A stretch of 64,000 nucleotides of DNA from assembly GCA_020796225.1 (NCBI GenBank), contig CM036756.1, forward strand, positions 57,752,616-57,816,615, given 5' to 3'. The notes beneath the pieces were generated by a model. That model made no database searches. It worked only from the letters and a program-made list of their open reading frames with translations, and was not told the DNA's origin. Each line of letters begins with the position of its first letter. Position 1 is the first letter of the stretch. The stretch comes from Arion vulgaris (Eukaryota > Mollusca > Gastropoda > Stylommatophora > Arionidae). Positions 51,201-61,795 of the stretch are shown here, piece after piece. The translations under genes and the position numbers were made by a program.

Positions 51201-51785
51201 ATAATAATAATTCCTCTCGTACCGTTATACGTTACATAGGGCCTGCAAGTAGTTTCTCCATACCGCTCTATCCTGGGCAACTCGCTCAATCTCCTCCATG
51301 GAACTGAGACCGATATTTCCTGCCTCTCTCAGCAAAGTTCGTTTCAGGGTCTCCTTAGGTCGACCTCTCTTTCTGGAACCCTTTGCATCCCACTTCAATG
51401 CCTGCTTTGATATTCGTTGATCATTTCTCCTCAAGGTGTGCCCAACATATCTCCATCTTCTCTTTCTTATAACAGTTGTCACTAGTGGTTGACCAGACAT
51501 GTCTCTGATTTCATCACTTCTCCTGAATTCATTCCATTTTATATTCATTATTTTTCGCAGACATCTATTTTCAAATGCATTCAACTTGCTTTCTATATCT
51601 TTAGTCATTTTTTCAACTCTCGCTGGCATATGTTAGGATTGATACAACATTTGAATTGAAAATTCGTAATTTAGTTTTAATACTATATAACTTGCAGTTC
51701 CATATTTTATTTAGACTTTTAAAAGCTGATGTTGCTTTGCCAATTCGTATCATAATTTATTTTTAACATTTCCTGTGTAATAATA
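51195..51785 (-). mobile_element. LINE-B 3' end inserted in a minisatellite
   Basis: The minus strand encodes 134 uninterrupted codons, including NAFENRCLRKIMNIKWNEF, GRPKETLKRTLLREAGNIGL and SSMEEIERVAQDRAVWRNYL. It ends ALCNV, as in the intron copy. The 3' tail is (TAA)n read from the plus side. It is 5'-truncated and little mutated. Both flanks carry TGC(T/A)ACATTCAATA, which could be a target duplication or simply two minisatellite units. Confidence 0.88.
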
Positions 51786-51789
51786 ACTC

Positions 51790-51900
51790 CGGTTAAATGC
51801 AACATTCAATAGTGACTCCATTTAAATGCTCCATTCAATAGTCACTCCATTTAATGCTACATTCATTAGTAACTTCATTTAAATGCTAAAGTAAATATTG
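51790..51900 (+). repeat. Minisatellite, about 29-bp unit (right part)
   Basis: This continues the array at 51045-51200 beyond the LINE-B insertion. Confidence 0.75.
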
Positions 51901-52189
51901 AGATTATTTACATATTTAATTCGTTATTAACTTTTTTCAGGACTTTTCACACACAAGAGTGACTTCCTTCAAAAATGAGTAATCTAGAATACACTTCACC
52001 TAAAAATGACGTCCATCAAACAACTTTATTCAAGCCACCGTACTTCACCGAACAATGACTTCATTTGAGAAACAAATGATTCAAGTAACAACACTTATGA
52101 ACGCTTCCTTGCCAAACGTTATCCACTAAAATATGTTGGACATCTGCTTACGATTACTTCTGTCCAAGACGTACATTTCTTGATATTAG

Positions 52190-52465
52190 TTTCTTCTTCT
52201 TCTTTGAACGCTCCATACCGACTATTGTTAATAACTCTTTGTGATTTGTATGTGATCTGAGTCTAAGAGCGATTGTACCTTGTGCCAGTTATGCGCTTAC
52301 AAGTAGGCCAACCCATCCAATTTCTGCGACGCTTTTTATTTAATAGAGTAGCTTCCCTAGGTCCTACACCAGTCGCCTCTTGCGGCATGCCTTGTAGATT
52401 TCAGATGTACGTTTTGCTTCCCTTAAGGCTCTCGGCACCATACGGGCGTGATATTAGTTTGACAC
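52190..52465 (-). mobile_element. SINE-3 copy with (GAA)n tail
   Basis: The plus strand begins TTCTTCTTCTTCTTTG, then TTGTATGTGATCTGAGTCTA, CCAGTTATGCGCTTACAAGT, AGTAGCTTCCCTAGGTCCTA, CAGTCGCCTCTTGCGGCATG and CACCATACGGGCG. It is the complement of the copy at 24020-24310. 51900-52190 and 52466-52785 are unassigned. Confidence 0.85.
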
Positions 52466-52789
52466 ACTGCATTCCTGTGTTTGTTGTTTTCTCCGCCTTC
52501 TCCGTTCCCGTCGATAAGGATGTTTGTCAATGTAAAGGATGCAGCGAGGTCACAATGTGTCTGCTTTTCCATCTGGCATATCCGCTTTCAGAACGATATT
52601 TTTTTAGATCGGATTTGCATTCCGTTTTCGATCCCTACACTCTTAGTCATACTGCAGTAACACCACAAGTAAGTTTTCGTACCAGGAACACCATTTGTGG
52701 TAAATAGGGTATTATTCAGTTCTGGTTCCTTAACGTTGACTGGTAAGAAGATTATCTTCAGTTTTAAGCGAAGAGAAACATCAATAGGA

Positions 52790-52970
52790 AGACTACACTT
52801 TATCGTGAATGGAAAACGTCAATAGAAAGATTATCTACAATTTATCGTCAATGGAAAACGTCAATAGAAAGATTATCTACAATTTATCGTCAATGGAAAA
52901 CGTCAATAGAAAGATTATCTACAATTTATCGTCAATGGAAAACGTCAATAGAAAGATTATCTACAATTTT
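52790..52970 (+). repeat. Minisatellite, 42-bp unit, about four copies
   Basis: The unit is built on CAATTTATCGTCAATGGAAA and ACGTCAATAGAAAGATTATC. The first copy is diverged and the next three are nearly identical. Confidence 0.92.
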
Positions 52971-53214
52971 GCAGGAATATAAAATATGTCTAAAATGATG
53001 GTTGCCGTCAAGAACAATCGAAATGAAAATTGGTTAGAACTTTAGCCACTGTTCTCAGTGTCTAAGTTCCTTTCAGTGCTGTTGAGCGTAGGTGTGTGAG
53101 CTTTTAATTTGCGTTTCGGGACCATATGAGTCGCCCTTGTTGTGCTATTTCCGTGTTTATTTAGTGTGGTCTTAATATTGTCTATCTTCCTTTTTCTTGG
53201 TCTTCTATAGGTTC

Positions 53215-53640
53215 TAGTACCTTATCTCTTTTTATTGTATGCTGTTATTTGTGGTTGGTTGTATTTCGTTCTCATTAAATGTTCAAACCTTTGCATGTGT
53301 TGTCTTTCAATGTATTTGGTGCATAAAGTTATGATCACTCTGTTTCTGATGTCCTCATTTCGTAGTCTATCTTTCCTGGTGACCCCCACCGCCCAACTCA
53401 AGCATTTAATTTCGCATGTGGTGAGCTTTCTGTGGCGTGTTGCTATTAGAGACCAAGTTTGGCACCTGTAACAAAGTTTTGGTGAAAAATTCTTTTTATC
53501 GTCTGTCTTTTCACTTCCATCTTGATCTTTGGGTGTTGTAGTAATGGTGCCAGCTGGTATATTTTTTTGCGCAATTTCCAAAATTCGGAAGCAGCTTATC
53601 TTTCTAGCTAGACCTTGTCTGACGAGCATTGGTGAAACTG
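53215..53640 (-). mobile_element. LINE-F fragment
   Basis: The minus frame at 53222-53629 (135 codons) encodes LCYRCQTWSLIATRHRKLTT, CEIKCLSWAVGVTRKDRLRN and YIERQHMQRFEHLMR. It is the same family region as 43200-43450 (VCYQSQTWTMNKAQ). The first 40 codons are less clear. 53640-54190 is unassigned. Confidence 0.82.
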
Positions 53641-54201
53641 ATCACACAAGACGAATGACTGCATTAAAAAATGCGCAACATTGTACGGTTTTGGAGATTA
53701 GAAACAATAACAACAACACAACTCTACTTTTCGATTGAATATATCTCAACTATTTGTAACACATGGCAGATGGAATGTAGACGTGATTAGAATACTTTCT
53801 AACATGACTCGTACACATGTGAACTAGAAGGTCACATATATCTGAATATGACGTTTGTGTTGCAAATTGTATGGTACATATGTCTCGAGTTAGTTTTGAT
53901 GTTAGTGTATGTTTCTCACGGCGTTACAGTTATATTGATTTTGCGCTGTTTAGTAGAATTTTTTCAGCGCTCTGCATATCGATAAACAAATACAACAAAA
54001 GTTAGCCATTGTTTTTTCCCGATTCAATCGATGAAATGTGTGTCGTTCATATAGAACAACCGATAATTCGACGTGCAACTTAAACACATTCTACAGATTT
54101 CTAATAAATTTGTTCCAGTGGTCACTACCATTTTTTTGTAACCTTGCAAATTTCGCTTAGCATACTATTCATAAATAGCGTATTTGTGCGCAATAAATGC
54201 T

Positions 54202-54582
54202 AATAATAATAATAATAATAATTCCTCTCGTACCGTTATAAGTTACATAGGGCCTGCAAGTAATTTCTCCATACCGCTCTATCCTGGGCAACTCGCTCAA
54301 TCTCCTCCATGGAACTGAGACCGATATTTCCTGCCTCTCTCAGCAAAGTTCGTTTCAGGGTCTCCTCAGGTCGACCTCTCTTTCTTGAACCCTTTGCATC
54401 CTACTTCAATGCCTGCTTTGATATTCGTTGATCATTTCTCCTCAAGGTGTGCCCAACATATCTCCATCTTCTCTTTCTTATAACAGTTGTCACTAGTGAT
54501 TGACCAGACATGTCTCTGATTTCATCACTTCTCCTGAATTCGTTCCATTTTATATTCATTATTTTTCGCAGACATCAGAGCG
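54202..54582 (-). mobile_element. LINE-B 3' end with 12-bp target-site duplication
   Basis: The insert is flanked by GCAATAAATGCT at 54190-54201 and 54583-54594. The left side starts with the (TAA)n tail, then TTCCTCTCGTACCGTTATAA and the same order as 51230-51570. It is severely 5'-truncated at 381 bp. Confidence 0.9.
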
Positions 54583-54599
54583 GCAATAAATGCTTGCGC

Positions 54600-55120
54600 A
54601 GTAGAATTTGTCAACATCAAGCAAGTTACATTAATCATAACATTGACTTCTGGCAATATCCAAATAGAACTAACTTTTTTTTTCTTCTAAATCTGAGTAA
54701 AAATGGGGAATGGAGTCAACCTCTAAGTAACTAGGGCATCACCATACATGCTCATTCCCTTTCAATAAGTTAAAAGTACCAGATCAGTTATACAACGGCT
54801 CTTGCATTGTATTAACATTTTCCACAACTCAGAACAGGGTAATTATCTTCGGTTGGGGAACTGAAGAATCGACTTACCAGGAATTGAACACATTCTACCC
54901 GTCATATCTATCAATCAATCACAAATATATGAAAAAAAGGACAGAAAGAGGGAGAATAAAGAATTCAGTAGCTATTTCAAATTCAGTAAAAGACTCTGAC
55001 TATAGAACAGTACAACTGCTCTTGCGCTAGTAAACGAGGAGACACTTTGTACTGCTAAATAATACAGCGGATAAGGCAGAGTGCTCTCTTTTCTTCATCT
55101 TCATTGCGATCGATATTTTG
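54600..55120. other. Unassigned stretch
   Basis: No domain, RNA gene or repeat family is recognised. Confidence 0.3.
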
Positions 55121-55124
55121 ATGC

Positions 55125-55340
55125 TTATACCGTTAGACGCGTTCTTATGATGAAGTCGACTGTTGTCTGGAGCTCATCTCTGATGCCATGTAGTTTTTTA
55201 ATGTAGCGTTGAGTTGTAGGGCCAGCATTCCTTTCTAGTGCGGACATACAGGGGACAGTCTTGCAGGACATGTTCTCATTAATGGGTTTGCAGATTGCAT
55301 GTTGGTCATGCCGGGTTTTGCTATAACCAGTGCTCCCCAA
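55125..55340 (-). mobile_element. LINE fragment (after the zinc knuckle)
   Basis: The minus strand encodes ENMSCKTVPCMSALERNAGP and KKLHGIRDELQTTVDFIIRT, parallel to 37680-37830 (MSCKTVPPPSSCMSSLERN, HGTRDELQTTVNFIIRA in frames of the + strand). 55341-55685 is AT-rich and unassigned. Confidence 0.75.
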
Positions 55341-55689
55341 CGTTTTTATACATTGGGGCGCATTAGAATAAGGATTGTGAAGGCACCTGGTGGCTGCAAT
55401 AAAAATAAAAGTAATAATAAAGTAATATTATTGGTAACAAAAATAAATAAAAAATTAAAAGATGAAAATTGAATCCGGACTAAACATTTTTTTTTTAAAA
55501 TGTATACTGCTTACGAAAAAAACCGAAATATACTGTTGTTAAGAAATACTGGTTTATTTCTTGAAATTCTGATTAGCGTTAAAGGCGGTAAGTAAAATAA
55601 GGCAGTAGGGATGTATCACAAGGAAGGCATGAGTCCCGCGGGAATCGCGTTGTATAGCACAGGTCTAGACTCTAGGCACCTGTCAACAT

Positions 55690-55890
55690 GTTCATTGATT
55701 GATTGATAGGACCATCATCATTGTACTTCGGGGAGTAGCCATGTGTGCTCCGATCTCTTCTTTACACAGGAAGATATCAACGGCAGTGCGCGAGCTCCGT
55801 AGCACCGATGAGGGTTTCCGATGTAATTTAGAAGATAGTGAAAATATTTTGTAGAAATTTAATTTTGTTTAAAATCTTGCTAAAGAATTT
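55690..55890 (-). mobile_element. SINE-1 3' module (inverted)
   Basis: GATTGATTGATAGGACCATC, GTGTGCTCCGATCTCTTCTT, GGAAGATATCAACGGCAGTG and GAGCTCCGTAGCACCGATGA give the inverted 3' module. The tRNA head is missing. 55890-56540 is unassigned. An 83-codon frame there has no clear content. Confidence 0.82.
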
Positions 55891-56544
55891 TGCCCACATT
55901 TTCTAACACGTTCAAGGCATTAGGACCATCAAGACAGTCTCTCTTCCTTTTACTAAGGACGTCATTCGACAGAAAACAGCACACATTTATCTCTCTAGCA
56001 TTTAGTCTAGTTAAACCAGTTTCATTCTCGCTTTCTTGCAATCAAAGAGGAGTACGCTTATTGTTAGACAGAACACAGAACGAGTGTTCTAACACAGAGC
56101 CTATTGTGATAATCACAAACTTACATCTTGCGCGAAAGTAAGGAAAAACAAAGGGTTCGGAAAAAGACATACGCGGACGTACCGAGGACGGATAAACTGT
56201 GCAGCTATTTGAGAAACAGAGGAAAACCGAACCCGCTTTATGAAAAACGAACTATCTAGAGAAAATGTATTGTAACCGCTTGAGATTTAGGTTCTCAGGA
56301 AACGTCATTGAATTATTAACTTCCGCAATTATAATGAGAAAAAACCCATTGTAATTGCTCATACATACACTCTCATCCTGGTTGTGTTGAGACGAACTGA
56401 CATTTCTGACTCATCAAACCCCTTGGATGTGAGTTTTACATAGGTCACATCGCAAAGTACGTCACTGCTGATTTATTTTTTTAAGCACAATACAACCCAC
56501 GAGTTTAAGACGGTTGAAAGTTGTTACGTAGATGAAGTTATGAT

Positions 56545-57010
56545 AGGGGAATATATACTAAGAAAGTATCCCCTTTACATAGATGCAATAATGATATGGG
56601 TTACACACTAAGAAATTATTCCCTTTACGTAGATGCAATAATGATATGGGTTACATACTAAGAAAGTATCTTCTTTACATAGATGCAATAATGATATGGG
56701 TTAACACACATACTAGAAAGTATTCCCTTTACATAGATGCAATAATGATATGGGTTACATACTAAGAAAGTATCTTCTTTACATAGATGCAATAATGATA
56801 TGGGTTACATACTAAGAAAGTATCTTCTTTACATAGATGCAATAATGATAGGGGTTACATACTAAGAACGTATCCCCTTTACGTAGATGCAATAATGATA
56901 TGGGTTACATACTAAGAAAGTATTCCCTTTACGTAGATTCAATAATGATATGGGTTACACACTAAGAAAGTATCTTCTTTACGTAGATTAAATAATGATA
57001 TGGGTTACAT
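56545..57010 (+). repeat. Minisatellite, 50-bp unit, about 9 copies
   Basis: Each unit has TACATAGATGCAATAATGAT, ATGGGTTACATACTAAGAAA and GTATCTTCTT or CCCT variants. One unit has an ACACACA insertion at about 56703. Confidence 0.92.
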
Positions 57011-57029
57011 ATTTCTTCATAAAGGGTTT

Positions 57030-57515
57030 TAAAGTCGAAGGATTAACCTCATTGCACCGGGTTTTAACCCATATGGCTTAGTCCCTCTCCGCAGAAATGG
57101 CCGGTCACTTGCCGAGAGTATTTCACAAAGCACAAAAACTGTAGCTCCGACAACGTCTTCTTCTTCTAACTCTCCATATCGACAACTTGTTAACCTTGTG
57201 TGATTTGTATGCGATCTGAGCCTAAGAGAGATTGTACGTTGTACCAGTTATGCGCCTACAAGTAGGCCAGCACATTCGATTTCTGCGATGCTTTTTATTT
57301 ACTCGGGTAGCTTCTCTAGGTCCTACATCAGTCGCCTCTTACGACATGTCTTGTAGGTCACAGTGGTACTATTATTTGCTCCGGCGCCACACGGGCGACA
57401 ACTGTAGGTGTTTCTATGAAAAATGCACTCGTGAACAGAACAACGTGGTCAGTACTCTAGCCCACGGCCTTCAGCTCGGAGGGCAGAGACTTAACCACTT
57501 AGCCACAGAGATCTC
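57030..57515 (-). mobile_element. SINE-2 copy interrupted by a SINE-3 insertion
   Basis: The outer parts 57030-57154 and 57396-57515 form one SINE-2 in inverted order: GGATTAACCTCATTGCACCG, GTTTTAACCCATATGGCTTA, AAAAACTGTAGCTCCGACAA, then TGAAAAATGCACTCGTGAAC and CTTAACCACTTAGCCACAGA. The middle is a separate element. Confidence 0.85.
57155..57395 (-). mobile_element. SINE-3 copy nested in SINE-2, with 7-bp target duplication
   Basis: CGACAAC flanks it at 57148-57154 and 57396-57402. Inside are TCTTCTTCTTCTAACTCTCC (the complement of the tail), GTATGCGATCTGAGCCTAAG, CCAGTTATGCGCCTACAAGT, AGTCGCCTCTTACGACATGT and GCTCCGGCGCCACACGGG. Confidence 0.82.
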
Positions 57516-57595
57516 CTTACATAATAAGAAGGTATATCTCACTTACATAATAAGAAGGTATATCTCACTTACATAATAAGAAGGTATATCTCATT
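57515..57595 (+). repeat. 26-bp direct repeat, about three copies
   Basis: The unit is TTACATAATAAGAAGGTATA followed by TCTCAC. 57600-57730 is unassigned. Confidence 0.9.
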
Positions 57596-57731
57596 GACTG
57601 CCTTTTACCGTAATCATGATGTTGCGGATCTAGTAGAGCTGTGAGATTTTGGTTTCATTTGTGTATTGCATAGTATTACTTGGAAGTCTTGATGTATTTC
57701 TCACGTACTTGTCTTACTCTACTAACGTTAA

Positions 57732-57963
57732 TTGCATATCCTTTACAGGACTTTTGCAAATAAACCCCAGCTTTTTAACACTGTTTGTGATTTTTCTAGG
57801 CATTATTACGTTCAGTAGTTTGTCATTGCTTTCTGAACGGGTGGTGCCGTTGTCTTTGTAAATCCACGCGAAACAATTTGCAGCCAAACTGTCCGTGGTG
57901 TGATTCGAACTCAAAACGTCGGGGTTAATAGACCGAGTCACTATCCCTAAGCCACAGACGCCA
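57732..57963 (-). mobile_element. SINE-4 copy, full length
   Basis: The plus strand reads GCATATCCTTTACAGGACTT, GTTTGTGATTTTTCTAGGCA, TTATTACGTTCAGTAGTTTG, GTGTGATTCGAACTCAAAAC (B box inverted) and CCCTAAGCCACAGACGCC. It is complementary to the copy at 58293-58539. Confidence 0.88.
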
Positions 57964-58122
57964 CCCTTACTTTACTACAAAGTGTTTATACGGGAAATAT
58001 GTTATTAATTGGGAAATATTTGGTAGAAGTTATTGTACTTTTAGATATTGTGTCTATGCTGTAGTTTTACATCATTTTCTTTTCAATGTTCAACTGCAAA
58101 CAGAGTTACATTTTGTTATACT

Positions 58123-58718
58123 TGTTGTAGGAGGTGATGATGGGAGTAGTTGTTGTTATGGTAATGATAGTAGTAATGTCTCGTAACGATGCTGTAACAA
58201 GTATTATTTTGATGGCGTCGGAAATTCATAAAACGTATAGACAACAAACCATAATCATGCATGGTTCATATTTATTGGTAGTAGATTACATGGTGGCGTC
58301 TGTGGCTTAAGGGAGAGGGACTCAGTCTAATAACCCTTACGTTCTGAGTTCGAATCACGATGCGAACAGTTTGGTTGCAAATTGTTTCGCGTGAATTTTA
58401 CAAAAGGACGATGGCACCAACCGTTCAGTAAGCAATGGTAAACTACTGAACGTAATAATGCCTAGAAAAATCACAAACAGCGTTAAAAGGTTGATTTGAA
58501 AAGTCCTGTAAACGGTATGCAAATAACTTTTTTTTAAAAATTACATGATTATATTCAGCATTTATTATGAAGAACACATGGGTTGTCAGTATGTCCTGCA
58601 ACTCTACGATAGCTAACTGTTCTATCTAGCTGCTAGTCGCACACCCGTCTGTCCTCTTCCACTGTTTCTATCCATCTCTTTTGTCACTATCCTTATCGCC
58701 TAGGAGTCGTAGTTAACA
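58123..58718 (-). mobile_element. Gypsy-like LTR carrying a nested SINE-4
   Basis: The outer parts match the LTR at 36805-37167: TGTTGTAGGAGGTGATGATG, ACAACAAACCATAATCATGC, ATGGTTCATATTTATTGGTA, then CATGGGTTGTCAGTATGTCC, AGCTGCTAGTCGCACACCCG and GAGTCGTAGTTAACA. Read on minus it starts TGTTAACTACGACTC and ends CTCCTACAACA. No primer-binding site adjoins, so it may be a solo LTR. I see no clear short target duplication. Confidence 0.7.
58293..58539 (+). mobile_element. SINE-4 copy inside the LTR, with 8-bp target duplication
   Basis: ATTACATG occurs at 58285-58292 and 58540-58547. The head is TGGCGTCTGTGGCTTAAGGG with B box CTGAGTTCGAATCACG. The body is GTTTGGTTGCAAATTGTTTC and AACTACTGAACGTAATAATG. 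The tail is GCAAATAACTTTTTTTTAAA. The related LTR at 36.8 kb lacks the insertion. Confidence 0.85.
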
Positions 58719-58724
58719 TCATCA

Positions 58725-59045
58725 TCAAATAGCTTGTCCTGAGCAGAACTTTACCACCCCAACATTTCTCCGGAATCCCACTCTCTCATATGCCAGATGT
58801 TCCTCCTCTGCAGCCGGCATGTTCAAACCATCAGTTACATCCTGAATCCATCTTCTCCGTGGTCTTTCTCTTCTTCTCTTTGTCGGTATGCCTTCTTCCA
58901 TTACGTTCTCGTTTCTCGTAGGGCTCCTACCATAACATGCAGTCTTTGGTGTGAAAATATCTTCTATACTGTCAGCCTTATTGTTTTTCCTCTGTGTTGT
59001 CGTCAACTGTATGCCATCCCGGTATAGAAGGATAGCTATATCCTT
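58725..59045 (-). mobile_element. LINE-G 3' end
   Basis: The minus strand encodes KADSIEDIFTPKTACYGRSP, then RRERPRRRWIQDVTDGLNMP and AAEEEHLAYERVGFRRNVG. This is the C-terminal end of a LINE polyprotein with the RPRRRW-QD motif. The 3' end carries GATGATGATG. It adjoins the LTR at 58718. Confidence 0.85.
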
Positions 59046-59209
59046 CTACATACTTCTAAAATAGGACTAGACACTAGATCTCACATACCTTTAGTTCAGA
59101 GACCACTTGAAAAAATTCAGTCATTTAACATGATGCGAATCAACTTTTTTGAAGGGCGAGGCAAAAGCCGACGACTTTCTAACACAGTTAATGAATTCCA
59201 CATGAGCAA

Positions 59210-59660
59210 TTAAATCTGATATCTCTTATATGGGTATATGGGTGTGAAACATGGACATTTAATAAAGCAGTGGAAAAACATATATGTGCTTTTAAATATA
59301 AGTGTTACAGAAGAGTCATCCGTACATCATGGACAGCGAAGAGAACAAATAGATCTGTCCAGAAAGAACTTAAAATCAAAGACAACTGGCTAATGCTACA
59401 AATAAGAAAGAGAAAATTTACGTATTTTGGACATATAAAAAGACACGAAGGGCTGGAGGATCATCATGGAAGGAGGCATACTGGCAAAGAAGAGAAGAGG
59501 AAGACCGCGGAGAAGATAGATTCAGGATGTAACGGATGGTTTGAATATGAAGGCAGCAGAGGTGGGACATCTGGTCTATGAGAGAGAGAAGTTCTGAAGG
59601 ACTGTTGGGGTGGCAAAGTTCTTCTCAAGACAAGCTATTTGATGATGATGATGATAATCT
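59210..59660 (+). mobile_element. LINE-G-like 3' end
   Basis: The frame at 59270-59581 reads KCYRRVIRTSWTAKRTNRSV, QKELKIKDNWLMLQIRKRKF and TYFGHIKRHEGLED. A shift then gives GRPRR and QDVTDGLNMKAAEVGHLVYE, and DCWGGKVLLKTSYLMMMM closes with (GAT)n. It is the sense counterpart of 58725-59006, from a separate insertion. Confidence 0.85.
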
Positions 59661-59689
59661 GATATATAAAATTAACATATCGAAAAATC

Positions 59690-60047
59690 TCTGGGGGCCA
59701 TAGAGATGTAGTTTTACAGAAGAATGATGAAAATTCCAAGGACTGCTAAAATGACTAATATGGAGGTGCTGAATGAGATCAAGACACGGAGTAAGCTTAT
59801 TATCAATATCAGAAAGAAGCAGTCATCACTTTTCGGACATGTGATGAGAAAGGGAGGTTTAGAGCACATTGTAAAAACTGGTAAAATAGAGGGTAGTCGA
59901 GACAGAGGAAGACAGAGAGAGACAATTTTGGAAAGCCTGACATCATGGCACGGAAGAGCGTCAACATCTGAGATTATAGCAAACACCAAAGACATAGATG
60001 TTTGGAGATCCATGATCGCCTAGGCGAGGCGGCACTGTATCTGATAA

Positions 60048-60060
<13 letters not shown>
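59690..60060 (+). mobile_element. LINE-H 3' end
   Basis: The 99-codon frame at 59724-60023 encodes MTNMEVLNEIKTRSKLIINI, RKKQSSLFGHVMRKGGLEHI and GSRDRGRQRETILESLTSWH, ending KDIDVWRSMIA and TAG. A long (TA)n tail follows at 60049-60100. It matches 27180-27370. Confidence 0.88.

Positions 60061-60100
<40 letters not shown>
60049..60100. repeat. (TA)n run at a LINE 3' end
   Basis: About 25 TA units follow the LINE-H terminus directly and may be its tail. Confidence 0.95.
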
Positions 60101-60101
<1 letters not shown>

Positions 60102-60519
60102 GATAGGACAAAAGGCGTGCACGTAAAAGCAGCAGATATGGGAGTTAGATATGACGTAGGTAACAGACGAGAGTAAGAAAATAGCCGGTGGACAGAGAAA
60201 GACAATGTAGGTATAATATCCGTAATAAATAATGTATAATTGTATAAGTATGTAAAATACAGGTTACTACCAGGCGAAAGAAGTTTTAGTATTTGTTATA
60301 TTATTCACCCTACTATATAGTCTGTAAAGGTAAGGGAGGCGGATGAATCATCATGATCAACGGCTCACAAAGCGAAAACAACAAAGTGTGGGGCACACAT
60401 GAGGCGCTTTCAGGACATACAAATGATTTGCGGCTGGCCCTCGTGGAAGAAATTGGGACTTCTCCACGAACAACCAATGAAGCAAAAACATCCATCTGAA
60501 GACAAACAATACATGAAAA

Positions 60520-61010
60520 CAAGAAAAAGACACATTCGATTTGCAATATGGAATGTTAGAACCTTACACCAAGAAGGAAAACTAGACAATTTAATACTAG
60601 AGACAGCAGATATGAATTTAGATATTATGGAGTCCAGAAACAAGATGGAAAGGCGAGGGGTACACAAGAAGAGATGACTATATATTTATACATTCAGGAG
60701 AAGAACATCATGAACGAGGAGTAGGTATACTAATAAAAAAGGAAATAGAAAAATACATCAGTGGTTATTGGGCGTATAACGACAGAATAAAGATGTCTGC
60801 AAAACCTCCTTGAAAAACTTTTCTATAGGTCCCAGCACATGGGAGGGACTAGCTGATGACAGAGTTGTGTGGAAAGCCAAATTACGAAAGGGCGCAGAGT
60901 CTTTTGAGAAGAGACTTATGTACGAGCTGAACGACAAGAGAGAAAAGCGAATACTCAGAAGTTGTCACAGTAAAACACTTGCCTATTGACCGTCTGTAAA
61001 GATGAAAAGG

Positions 61011-61054
<44 letters not shown>

Positions 61055-61795
61055 ACGACAGAATGATGCTTTTAAAGATCAGAGCAAAGCCATTCGATAT
61101 AGCAATTATCCAAACATACGCTCCAACCTCAGACCATGCAGATGAAGAAATCGAAAAATATTATGAAGATTTACAACAAATTCTCAAACAAGTAAAGACA
61201 ACTGGCATACTAATTATTATGGGCGATATGAATTAAAAAATTGGCAAAGGCAAATACAAGAATATTGTAGGACAATACGGACTAGGAACAAGGAATGAAC
61301 GAGGAGATAGGCTTATCCAGTTCTGTGAAGAAGACAACATGGTTATATGCAACACATTTTACCAACAAGAATCTTAGAGATTATATACATGGAAAAGCCC
61401 AGCAGATAGAAAAAGGAACCGGATAGATTTCATCATGATTAGGAACAGATTAAAAAATAATGTAAAAGAACACCAAAACATATCCAGGAGCAGATATAAA
61501 TTCTGATCATAATCCAATGGGGATAAAACTAAATATAAAACTAAAAAGATAGACCAACCAACAAGAAAAGACCACATAAGATATATCAGCACTTAAACAA
61601 CCAGAAATACAACAGAAATATTGTGTGAAGTAAAGAACAAATATGAATGCCTAATGACAGAGTGCTTAGAACAATACAGAAGAGGAAATCCTGAAGAGAA
61701 AGTAACCAATAAATGGGATTGCTTAAAACAGAGTATGCAAATTGCAAACAAAAACCTGCCTGTAAAAGAATCCACAAAAAATCAAATGTGGATGT
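60520..61795 (+). mobile_element. LINE-H endonuclease region, interrupted
   Basis: Frames read FAIWNVRTLHQEGKLDNLIL, then YIFIHSGEEHHERGVGILIK (shifted), a break, and MLLKIRAKPFDIAIIQTYAP, LIIMGDMN, QYGLGTRNERGDRLIQFCEE and NRIDFIM. These are the endonuclease motifs in order (WNVRT, QTYAP, GDMN). The break is the LINE-A insertion at 60789-61050. The RT part is missing, because sequence turns into the 40-bp satellite at about 61796. It contains stops, so it is inactive. Confidence 0.88.
60789..61050 (+). mobile_element. LINE-A 3' end nested in LINE-H, 14-bp target duplication
   Basis: TATAACGACAGAAT flanks the insert at 60775-60788 and 61051-61064. The insert matches the last 220 bases of the LINE-A copy at 18370-18591 (GGGAGGGACTAGCTGATGAC, AGTCTTTTGAGAAGAGACTT, GCCTATTGACCGTCTGTAAA) with very few differences, then runs into a (TA)n tail. 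This severely 5'-truncated copy is among the youngest insertions in the window. Confidence 0.92.

Noticed and set aside
53877..54180. Apparent promoter-like TATA elements
   Set aside because: AT-rich background makes such motifs uninformative, and no gene starts nearby.
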